Of a stretch of DNA of 64,000 nucleotides, positions 35,790 through 45,405 are shown piece after piece. A program made the translations under genes and the position numbers. The stretch is from assembly GCA_951802195.1 (NCBI GenBank), contig OX637622.1, forward strand, positions 310,001 through 374,000, read 5' to 3'. The DNA is from Tausonia pullulans (Eukaryota > Basidiomycota > Tremellomycetes > Cystofilobasidiales > Mrakiaceae). The notes under the pieces were generated by a model. The model saw only the letters and a list, made by a program, of their open reading frames with translations. It did no database searches and was not told where the DNA came from. Numbering within the stretch: position 1 is the first letter of the stretch; every line of letters starts with the position of its first letter.

Positions 35790-36571
35790 TCATTTCCGAC
35801 CGTCAACCGTCGGCGCGTCCAAGCTGTCGTAACAGGAGCCCTCCTCAGTGCACATGGGCGCCCACGTGTCAACGATGAATGGCCTAGTAGTGTAGTCGGC
35901 TACCATGCTGGGTGAGACACAGGGAAAGAGCGAACGTCAGTTTAGTCCGGCTTCTCATATTCACTACGCAGCGATGGCAATACGCACGAAGAGACATAAG
36001 CGAATTCGGTGGGCTCCCCACATGCAGCGCACTTCTTCATTAGCTCGTGCGCAAAGACCCTCGGTGCCGTCTGGAGGAGGAGCTGCTCATGCGTTGCCAT
36101 GGAGATCTCCTGGTCCGGGAACGCCGGAATACCTCCCTCACGCTCAGCTTTGGCGTTAGCGAGGAGGAGGGCAGAGTCTGTGATGTCGTGCAGCTGGCGG
36201 GAGGCTAGCTTTGGGTGTCCAAGGATCGAGACTTGGTCTAAGGTACACCAAGAAGGAGACAGACAGCGAACCAGACAAGCAGACAGGACACGGACGAGAA
36301 GAGAAGTCTTGTCAGTGTTCGCCGAGGAGCAACGTCGCCACCCAGTCACAAGGGATCAAGAGAGATTATTAGACGACATACGGAATATCTGGCCCTCGCT
36401 GAACTCGGGGAGGCTGACGTTGCCTCCGGCAGCCGGGTCGATGGTCTCGAACGAGAAGGGAGGCGTGTCGGGGAGGAGCGGGACGTCCGCCTTATCGATG
36501 ACAGTAACCGATTGGGACATCTGGAGCTTGCCGGAGGCAGCCTCTCTGGTTGGATTGGTGGGAACAGACAT
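35790..36571 (-). CDS. Unrecognised small protein, two introns
   Basis: I do not recognise this gene. The model starts at ATG 36571 (MSVPTNPTREAASGKLQMSQ), runs through SLPEFSEGQIF, splices a GTATGT...TTAG intron to QVSILGHPKLASRQLHDITD, then continues PDQEISMATHEQLLLQTAPR and FAHELMKKCAACGEPTEFAY. A second intron leads to SSMVADYTTRPFIVDTWAP and MCTEEGSCYDSLDAP, ending VDGRK at 35790. The protein is about 170 residues, has no membrane segment, and carries four Cys (CAAC, then C...C about 40 residues later), which might bind metal or form disulphides. An unspliced reading would end earlier, at about 35942. It is divergent to Ies6 copy B and convergent with the S33 hydrolase gene. Confidence 0.65.
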
Positions 36572-36872
36572 GACGCGGAGAGAGAGATGACAAGTGTGGA
36601 AGAGAGGAGAATTGGGTGGTCGTTGGGAGAATAACCGGAGGAAGCCGGCCTCTCTCATCTGTCTGCTCTTCGTACGCTTGGACCATTGAACTTAGCTCAG
36701 AGCTGACTATGGAACAGGCCGAACTTGACGAGACTGAAAGGTTGAGAGGCAGATTTGTGAGAATTTTGTCCGAAAAAAACCATTGCGCAGCTGTGGCGAA
36801 GGGTCGCAGGCATCAGGCCGTCGCGCTTGTCGAGGCGCGTCTGTGTTCTCCTTCAACCACCATCATCGCCTG

Positions 36873-37771
36873 CCCCCCACATCACCCTCGATCATGTCCG
36901 TAGACGTCTGACTGTCCTCTTCTCGCCAGACGGTTCTGCTGACCCAAATGAACCCAACGCGAACCCTCCAGGCCTCCTCGTGGTAAGGCCAAGTCAACCC
37001 CGAGCGGGACGCGCTTCTCGACGCCCGGCGCCGACGGCAATAGCTCCTTTAGCGGCTCGCCCGCACCCTCGGTCCGTCCTCCGAGCGTATCCCTTATGAT
37101 CGGAAGGGAAAGGATTCCGCTGAATTACCCCCGCCAGTCCTACATCGACCGGAACACGTACTTTGACGTCGCCCGGCCGTTCAAGAGCGCCGCGTGGGAG
37201 CGCAAGAAGGCCGCGCGGACGGGCAAGACGAAGACGACGAAGCAGATCCTCCAGGCGGAGCGGGACAGGGGAGCGAGGCACATCCTGGAGGATGGGACCC
37301 AGGGCGAGATGTTAGGCTGTGAGTTGGGACCGTCCGACGCGCCCGAGTCTTGAGGCTGACGGAGGCTCCGTCGCGCGTCTCGTCGCGTCCTCATCGACTC
37401 TCTCACTCCTCCCCCCCCGTCTTTCCCAGACACGACGCTCCACCCGCCGCCGAGTCTGCTGCCGGCCAAGAAGTACTGCGACATCACGGGACTCGAGGCG
37501 CCGTACCGAGACCCTAAGACCGGGCTCCAGTTCCACAGCAAGGAGATCTACGGCGTGATCCGGACCCTCGTTGGTCCCTATCTCGTCTCTCTCGATCTCG
37601 CGCACCGATTGACTCTGGCACCTGTGTGCTTCTCGCTAACGCCTCAGCCGCCCGGGGTCGACCAGCAGTACCTCATGCTTCGAGGCAGAGGGTCGGCAAT
37701 CGTCTGATGGATCAGACTGGTGGCAGTAAGCGCCTTGCTGGTCTTTCCTGTGGTCATCAACTGCTGACTTT
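36873..37771 (+). repeat. Right arm of the 899-bp inverted duplication
   Basis: This is the reverse complement of 19936-20834 and has the same length. The single difference I found is C at 37494 against A (plus strand) at 20213. Outside the arm the flanks show no likeness to those of the left arm. The space between the arms is 16,038 bp. Confidence 0.93.
36948..37707 (+). CDS. INO80 complex subunit Ies6-like (YL1-C domain), copy B
   Basis: The protein equals that of copy A (20000-20759): a basic N-terminal half and a C-terminal YL1-C domain with KKYCDITGLEAP and DPKTGLQFHSKEIYGVIR. Introns sit at the same places: one after the first twelve codons, one after GEMLG (GTGAGT...CCCAG) and one after VIRTL (GTTGGT...CTCAG). 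An alternative ATG at 36894 soon hits a stop unless a very short intron is removed, so ATG 36948 is preferred. The gene is divergent from the unrecognised gene ending its 5' side at 36571, and this normal, compact arrangement hints that copy B may be the original locus. Its upstream region past 75 bp is unrelated to that of copy A, so the two copies may be expressed differently. Confidence 0.86.
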
Positions 37772-38309
37772 GGCGATGTCCAGGGTGATCTCTGCCGACA
37801 ACGATGTAGAGTCTCTGTCATTGTGTCCTGAGGGGTTCAGATGATGAGCCCTAGCTCAGCCCTTTCGCCAGCTAGGCAGAGGCTCTTGGGAAGTCAACAT
37901 GACTGGCGCCCTCGTGTGCGCCGATTTTGCTCTGGGCCATCTCAAGTGGCTCAGCGGACTTGACTGAGACGGAGGGGTATCTCTAAGCAATCCATACTAT
38001 TGATCACTCTGTGGGAATGAGTCTGGAAAGCAACGTTTGTGGCCCCTCAGGTTCTGCGCTATGCGCGCTCGTCTTCAGCTGTTCTCTTGTGAGCCAGCTC
38101 TTCTCATCATGCGTTGAAGGGGCTCGCTCAGTGAAAGGCCTGGTGAATAGATGAAGAGACACGATAATTGCCTAAAGCGATAGATGACGAGGAGAGTGCG
38201 CAGTGACGTCAGGGTCTGAGAACAGGGAAGGGAGGGGGCAGTGACAGATAGCTGCAAGTCCCTTCCGACGATCACAACCCCTCCTCCTCTCCTCCTCATT
38301 TCATCAGTC
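37772..38309. other. Intergenic region after Ies6 copy B
   Basis: No coding sequence is seen. The interval begins where the likeness to the left arm stops and ends with the promoter of the next small gene. Confidence 0.5.
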
Positions 38310-38835
38310 ATGTCCACCATTCCTCCCACCGACTCCAAGACTGCGACGAGGCTCCCCTCGACCGACCCTCTGGATGCCTACCACGCCGATAGCGCGAACT
38401 CCACGAGCACCAAATACCCTGCCGAGCCCACGGTCGACGAGTTTCAGACCACGGGGGCTGGCTTCCAGGTGGGACTGATTTCTAGCGGCACGATGTTGTG
38501 ACTTTATACTAATTGACATTCGACGACAGGGTGACAAGTCGAATGATTTTGCTGGTGCAACGGGGTGAGGGGCCGTCGACGCGCCCGGCCCTGTTCCTCG
38601 ATGCGAGCACTCACTCAACATTTATCTGCAAGGGGGACCGACGCGTTCTCCGAGACGCCGAACTCGAAGAGCATTGACGAGTTCGAAAATAACCCGAGTG
38701 GGGCTGGCGAGAAGAGGGGTGAGTCGATTTTGGGGAAGCTGTTTGATATCTTGCGCTGACGGTCTAGCATGGGTGACGGTGACAGGCGGCATGCAGAAAC
38801 TCAAGGAGAAGCTTCACCTCGGATCTTCCTCGTGA
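38310..38835 (+). CDS. Small hydrophilic protein of unknown function
   Basis: I do not recognise the family. The first exon reads MSTIPPTDSKTATRLPSTDP and on through PAEPTVDEFQTTGAGFQ. After an intron come GDKSNDFAGATG and, after another, TDAFSETPNSKSIDEFENNP. A last intron (GTGAGT...TCTAG) leads to AWVTVTGGMQKLKEKLHLGS and the stop. The protein is about 115 residues, highly polar, rich in Ser, Thr, Asp and Pro, with no signal peptide or membrane segment. A short amphipathic helix is likely at the C-terminus (GGMQKLKEKLHL). Such composition resembles disordered stress-type proteins, but that is only an impression. Four exons with consistent phases in 526 bp support a real gene. Confidence 0.7.
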
Positions 38836-40061
38836 AAACCGAACGAACTTGAATCTCTTAGCACGGTGGCACATTGGGGGTATCGATAGCGCGCAGAACT
38901 GTCATACGGCGATGTGTGCAGCCATGTCGGTTAGCAGCAGGGGATCGCTCTTGATAACGTGATCACCTGCCTATTCTTCTTTCATGTTTTTTTGACCGAT
39001 CTCCCTTAATCCGGCCCGATATAACCAACAATCTGGTTTGCGTGCTTTCTGGACCTGTCACTGGTCGTCTCCTGACGATCAACACAGATCTGCACTAACC
39101 AATTTCGTCTTGAAACTCTCACGCATGGGCGAGCACGTCGCCGATGTTTCTGCGTCTCGTGCGAAAGCCGGCTGGAGACGGAAGGAAGGAGCTACTTGCC
39201 TTCGGTGGCTGCCAGGCCGACCGGAGGAACTCGCATTGCAGAGGGGTCCCGAGGAAGCAACGATGACCCAACGTGGCGTAGTCTCCTTGTTCCTGAGCGA
39301 GCAAGGGCATGTCCCACTCCCCGCGGCCACTGGGAAATGAACAGGCTTCTGTTCCCTCGTCCTGTGCCTGCCCAGGAAAGCCAAAGGACTGCTGTGTGAC
39401 TACATAGATTCGCTACGTCATCTCTCCAATCTCTCTGCTGCGCCGAAAAAAGTCTTGTGCCTTTTCCACGATGCCCAGAGGATGGATGAGGAGGGTACTC
39501 TCATCCCTGACCTTTCACGATTCGGGACGCGACGGAACTTCGGATTTCACCGGGAACCCCCTGGACTTCCCGAGGATTCAGAACCGGTTCTTCCGGCAAC
39601 AATACCTCATAGGGCTTCCATTCCGCCTTGAACTTGCGGAGGCTCCAGACGTCCCCGCAATTGATTAGACCTTCTGAGGCCCCAGATCTGCATGTTCTAA
39701 AGATGGACTTGTTCGTGGTCGATTGTTCCTGAGATGTGGCGCAGTCGTCAAGCGAGCGAGGAAGACGACCATCTCACGTCGGGAACCATCGCATCATCTC
39801 TGCTGCAATAAGGCTGAGCAGCCCGCACTCCACCCTGCCCTGCCCAACCCCGCTCAGCCCCGAGAACACGGGTCCAGATCAAGGAGGTGTGGTCTTGGCG
39901 CGCGCCACCGATGCCCCATCCTTTCCCTCCCCCTGCCTTGCAGCCAGTATGGAATCGACCTCTTGACAAGCGTCGGTTTTACGTCGTGTCATACTCAACT
40001 CCCACTTCTCCCTATCCCCTTCTTCTTCCCCGCACCCATCTCCCATCACTACCCAATCAGC
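38836..40061. other. Intergenic region, 1.2 kb
   Basis: No gene can be supported. A protein-like open stretch at about 39430-39668 has neither a clear start nor a recognised domain. The 3' part, from about 39800, is C/T-rich and probably the promoter and leader of the permease gene. Confidence 0.45.
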
Positions 40062-42774
40062 ATGTCGAACTCTCCCTCCTTCGCCGAGAAGGATCAAAAG
40101 GTCGAGATCCAGTACTTTGAAGACGCCCCCTCGCGCAACGAATCGCAGCTTTCCCAGGCCGACCCGGCGGTCGTCAAACGTATCCTTCGCAAAGCCGATC
40201 TCGTATGTCTTGTGTCGTTTGGATGACGAAGGATCAATTGACTGACCTCAGATTTGCGATCCCTGTTCAGCGCATCCTCCCCGTCATGTCGCTTCTCTAT
40301 CTGTGTGTGCACTCTCTCTCGAATTCAATCGATCTAATCTAACGCTGGCTCTCTCGCCATGCTCCCCTTCCTCAAGTCTGTCCTTCCTGGACCGTGTGAG
40401 GCTCCTTTATTTTCTCGCCTTCATTCCTTCCTTCAATCCTGTGCTTATCCCAAAGCTCTTCCATTTCTCTGACAAGACCGCAATCGGGTTAGTCTGGTTT
40501 CATATGCGCGCTCGAACCTTGGCGGGAGCCGCCGACATGCGCGATTTCGCTTCTCGCATATGGGCTTACCTCTCGCTTGCGCCCTCCCTCTTTCCCCTGA
40601 TAGAAACGCCAACATTGCAGGTCTCAGCACTGACCTCAAGCTCACCGGGCAGGAGTACAACACGGTCGTCACTGTCTTCTTCGTCCTCTGTGAGTCTTTG
40701 GAGTCTTTCCGTGATTCGTCAGAGGTTTGGGTCAGCGCCTTTAATATTGTCCCTTTCTTTTTTCCCTTCCTCTCTCCCTCTCTCCCTTCCAGATGGTCTT
40801 CTCGAGGTCCCCAGCAATCTCATGCTGAAGCGGCTTGGGTACGTCGGGCTTTGGCCTATCGCTTGGATATTTGCCTCGCTCACTCTTGTAGTGACATCAT
40901 CCATCCAGCGCCAAGATCTGGATTCCAAGCATCATGTTGGGGTGGGGAATCATCATGACCCTGACCTGCCTCGTCAAGAACTTCACCGGTCTTCTCGTTG
41001 CTCGTCTCATGCTCGGTGCCCTCGAGGCTGGACTTTTCCCGGGAGTAACCTGTGAGCAGTGTATGAGATGAGAAAGCGCAGCGTGCCTGAGCTTACGTTC
41101 TCCGGCACCCTTAGACTACCTCACCACCTGGTATAAGCGATCCGAGTGCCAGTTCCGCATCGGATTCTTCTTCTCCGCTGCTACGATGGCAGGAGCCTTC
41201 GGCGGTTTGTTCGCCTTTGCGCTCACTAAGCTCGACGGCAAGGCCGGCCTCAAGGGTGCGGCGCAGTTCTCCTTTCCCTACTAATCCTCTATAACCTGAC
41301 ATTGAAACTGCTTCATTGCAGGTTGGGCTTATATCTTTATGGTTACTACTTGTTTTTCTCCCTTAACTATAGCTTGTTCCAAGACTGATCACGTGTGATC
41401 TCATCCCTACAGGTGGAGGGCCTCCTAACCGTCATCGCCGCTATTTGCGCCTACTTTTGGATCACCGACCGTCCCCACAGCGCCAAGTGGCTAACCCAGG
41501 AGGAGGCAGACATCCTTACTCACCGCCTTGCCCACGACGGTGTCTCCATCCCGATGAAGTGAGCGCAGTCGGTCTCCATGCGCCCCGAGTTCCGCTGACC
41601 AGTTCTTGGCTCCTTCCTATCCAGCAATGACTTTGACTGGAAGTTCGTACGCTCTGGTCTCATTGACTGGAAAGTTTGGCTCTGCTTCGTAATCTACGTC
41701 TGCTCTTTGACGGCAGTCTGTAAGCATATACTTGTTCGAGATTAAACGATTGCTGCGCGCGCTAATCGTTGCGCGATGACGGCCATCCTGGGACCCATAG
41801 ATAGTGTCGCCCTCAACCTTCCAGCCATCACGTGAGCACTAAATGTCTTCTAGCGCCGCCAGATGCTCCGATTTTGACATTTTTCCTTCTGCAGCGTCGG
41901 ACTAGGCTACAGCGGCACCCAGGCGCAGCTCATCACTGTCCCCGTGTACGTCTTTGCCTCTATCATGGTCATCGTCCTGGCCCTTTTCGGCGACAAGTAC
42001 CACCTGCGCTCCCCATGCATCATCTTCGGTCTCACCGTTTGTCTTTGGATACGATGTTTCCTCTTCAGTCAATCCACCACTGACCTAGCATGCTCTTCCA
42101 GACGTCCCTCATCGGATATACCATCCTCTACGCGTCTTACACTCCCGGAGTTCGCTATTTCGGAGCTTTTCTCGCTGCCGCCGGTGCCTGTTCGTCGGCA
42201 TCTTCTCTTCACCAACTATCCTCTTCCAGCGCACTAACATGTGTCCACACTGCTTAGACTCGAGCTTCCCGGCCGTCGTCTGCCTTCTTACCAACAACGT
42301 CGGTGGCGCCACCAAGCGTTCGACGGAAATCGGCATCCTCGTCGGCATTGGAGTGTGTCCCCTTTTCAACCAGCCTCACCTTCAATGTGTGAGCAAACAA
42401 CCCTTCGCTGACACTCATCTTCCTCTCCTCTTAGGGAATGTGTGGAATGATCTCGTCCAACGTCTTCCGCAAGAAGGACGCCCCCCACTACGGCGTAAGT
42501 CCTGACGGAGATCAATCAATTACTTCCCACTGCCACGCCTGTCTTTCTCTGACCACGTAGTTTCTGTCCCCCTCTTTTCATTTAGTTCGGCATCATGGTC
42601 AACATCGGCCTCTGCTCCCTCGGCATCGTCACAACCGTCCTCATGGCCCTTGCACTCAAGGCTTCCAACAAGAGGAAGCAGGCTCTCATTGACTCCGGGA
42701 AGGCGGCGACCTTCACCGACCAGGAGCTCGCCGACATGGGCGACGAGAGCCCCTTCTTCATGTACACCATTTAG
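40062..42774 (+). CDS. MFS permease, allantoate/nicotinate (Dal5/Tna1) type
   Basis: This is a plasma-membrane transporter of the anion:cation symporter branch of the major facilitator superfamily, the group holding yeast Dal5 (allantoate, ureidosuccinate) and Tna1 (nicotinate). The cytosolic start MSNSPSFAEKDQKVEIQYFE leads to VVKRILRKADLRILPVMSL, LYLLSFLDRTAIGNANIAGL, a block in which the DRxxIGNA motif is typical of the branch. Later helices include YGLLEVPSNLMLKRLGPR, LMLGALEAGLFPGVTYYLT, FFFSAATMAGAFGGLFAFAL, YIFMVEGLLTVIAAICAYF and GFGIMVNIGLCSLGIVTTV. The tail ends MGDESPFFMYTI. Twelve helices are expected and most can be traced. About fifteen short exons make the exact splice choices provisional. 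The substrate cannot be told from sequence alone. Confidence 0.87.
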
Positions 42775-43037
42775 AACTTTCGGTCTCCTATTGATTAGCC
42801 TTTCTTTTGCTTTCCCTTCTTTCTCCCTACTCATCTCATCTTCCTTTCCCGACTGTTGTATGCATCATGTGGGTTTATTGTGTTCATTCTCTTGGGCCCG
42901 TGGGTCGCAGAATTCAGGATCTCTAAGCTGAATACGTATATAAGTCAAAGTAAATTCAAGTCTAGTCCGTCTGTCTTCCTTGATCAATGTGGGAGCATAA
43001 CCAGGTTGTCGACTGAGTGTCAAGTGAGAACAACGTA
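42775..43037. other. Convergent spacer between permease and hydrolase genes
   Basis: This 263-bp stretch holds the 3' ends of two converging genes. It is T-rich at first and AT-rich near 42930-42960. No gene is seen. Confidence 0.55.
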
Positions 43038-44999
43038 TCAGCGATATAGAGCGAGTCTAAAACCCTGATTGTCCGGCGACTCACTGTCTCGCAGGAGGGT
43101 ATCTCCATATGCATGCTTGAGACCGATCATTAAGGCTGAGAGAGACTCCATTCAGCGAGATCTTTCACACGCGCAGTGACGTCGCGACTAACCGAGGAGG
43201 GTGTCGACATGACCGAGCTCCTTATACGCCTGCAGATGGACATGCGGGACACCGAGCCCAGCAAGGAGCTCGCGCATGAGGATCGACTGCGTCGCTGGGA
43301 TGTAGTCGTCCTCGCCTCTGCGGATGAAGCGGCGTCAGCTCTATTTCCACTCTGGCGGAGAGGCTGGTCGACTGACCCATGGACGATCAACCAACGGCGG
43401 ATCATCGAGGAACTCTCGACGTTGAGCACACCCTTGGCCGTAAAGAGGAGGTGACTCGGGGACGCCAGCATACAGTCAGTCTGCGAAGGGCCAAGGAAGC
43501 GTCGCGTCGACTGGCAGAAGGCGGTTGATCAGCTCAAGAAAAGCTCCCCAAATCAGCTGATCTACCGACTGAAAGATGCTCGATGCTGATGGAGGCTTCG
43601 TGCCGGATCTGCTGGGGCGCATCCGTGAGCGGCGAGAGCCTGAGGATGTTCGAGTCAGGTCGACCAGCTCGCTCAGCAAGCCACATCAAACCAGGATGAC
43701 TCACGCGATGATGCCCTTGACCTGGGGGATCTCAATGTCCTCTCCCCAGACCTCGACTCTCCTCAGTCCATTGCTGACGCCCTCGATGCCTTTCCCGTCT
43801 AGAGCGTCCAAACTTCCCACGGGCCAGATGCCCCCCTCTCCATCCCTCTCCTCATCCTCGTCAAAGCCCGTCGAGCCCGACGCAGCGCTCCCCCGCTGCT
43901 TCCTCCAGGCGCTCCAGAGAAATTCGTCCCGACTCTGAACGACGGCGTCCCTCAGGCCTCCGGCCATCATGGCGAGGAGGGCACCGCACCCGTGACCGAG
44001 GAGGTAGATCGCGTCCATATCGGCGTCCAGTGAGGCAGCGTTGTCACGAGTCCATGCGAGGACGTGCCGGATGAGCCGGACGGAGGAGGGGAGGTCCGTG
44101 TTAGGGTAGACGGGAAGGTTCGTAGGGAGGATGACCGTGTAGCCAGCGACGCGAAGCCGCAGAGCAATAAGGCTGAGGGCAGCAGCAGGGAAGACCGACG
44201 TCGGGGAGGGGACAAGCACGATGATGGCTGAAAGGGGTGACTCGAGGGAGCGTCGTGGGTGGTACACTGAGAGACGATATTTGCCCTGGTAAGCAATGTT
44301 CTCACTGAGCAAGAGTGGCGGGTGTGTGGTCAGTTAGCGTTCGTCGAGTACAAGCTATGACACGCTCGAAGTAGGTGGACACTCGCCTGACGATAAATTT
44401 ACTTCGCTTCGAGCTCAGAAGAACGACACGTCGAGTGCACCACTGGCGAAGCAAAGGAAAAGCAAGCTTCGATCCATAGAACCCCCAGCGGAGGGCCATG
44501 AGCGTGATTGCAAGATTGCGGCCTTGACATGTGATTGTGTGCGAGCAGCACCCGTCAGTCGAATGACCGCCGTCTGCAAAACCCTCCTTGTACTCACGGG
44601 GGTTAAAGGAGAGAAAGGGAAGACCAGAAGATGGGGGAGGGTCCGTCTGGGCGTATCGAAGCATGAGCAGGTTTGGGAGGGCGAGGACGAAGGCTGTATG
44701 AGGGGCGGGTCGATATCAGCTAGTGCCAGCGGGTGTGTGTAAAGCCGCCCTCGAGCTACATCAACTGACTACCCATGGACCAGAACAACAGAGGTAAGAA
44801 CAGAAGGCCTAATCCGGGAACTGTGATCGTGTCTCGTGTCAGTAGCCGATCGGTGGATGAGCTTGTACCTGGACTCACTGAGCAGCAAGACCGCTGCGAA
44901 CACCCCTTCGGCGAAGGAGACGATGACGAGTAGCGTGAAGGCCACACGGAGAGCCGCCGTCCACCGCTCGCTGGAGGTTTGAGATCGAGTAAAGAGCAT
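43038..44999 (-). CDS. Membrane alpha/beta hydrolase with altered nucleophile elbow
   Basis: The ATG at 44999 gives MLFTRSQTSSERWTAALRVA followed by a hydrophobic segment (FTLLVIVSFAEGVFAAVLLL). After an intron a second one follows, IPGLGLLFLPLLFWSMG, and then FVLALPNLLMLRYAQTD. The soluble part starts YQGKYRLSVYHP, SAIIVLVPSPTSVFPAAAL (strand and oxyanion region), then YLLGHGCGALLAM, where the elbow reads G-H-G-C-G and the usual Ser is Gly. Near the end come WLIVHGSVDQ, EDDYIPATQS and AYKELGHVDTLL, which match the acid and His segments of fungal lipase/esterase-like proteins. The last exon reads ALMIGLKHAYGDTLL. Without a Ser nucleophile it may be a non-catalytic or binding relative, or use the neighbouring Cys. 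The fold call is good; function is unknown. It is divergent from MMS22. Confidence 0.72.
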
Positions 45000-45405
45000 T
45001 TATCCCGTCGTTTTCCCGTGGAGATGAGCCGGGGGTTACACCGGCGCTCCTGGTTGGTAGTCGCCGAGGGATGTGAGGATGGTGCGGTGGATGGCAGAAG
45101 TGAAAGCGCGCTGATTCGAGTGGAAGGCCTGGGAGAGGCTGAAACAGAGGTGTTCACAGCAATCCCAGGATGTTTGCGCAGCCCTTACGATATGGGGGAA
45201 TCGTGACGGTTGAGATCGGGCTTGGGTCGAAGCCGAACGACGACGCGTGCCCGCCGCCCGCCGCGTCTGAGCAATCTGTGCGCGCACGCGAGGACGCGTC
45301 GTGAAGGAGGCAAGGGAAGGGGGAGCCAACTGCGTCGTCTGCTTCATACACCAGCAACCACACACCGCCACGCCCTGTCCCACTCCACCTTCCCCCGGGG
45401 CGTCG
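45000..45405. promoter_or_regulatory. Shared divergent promoter region, hydrolase and MMS22
   Basis: About 400 bp separate the two start codons on opposite strands, so both promoters must lie here. I can name no specific control site in it. Confidence 0.4.

Noticed and set aside
39430-39668. Protein-like open stretch in the 38.8-40.1 kb gap
   Set aside because: Two frames look equally plausible, there is no start with matching splice sites, and no domain is recognised.
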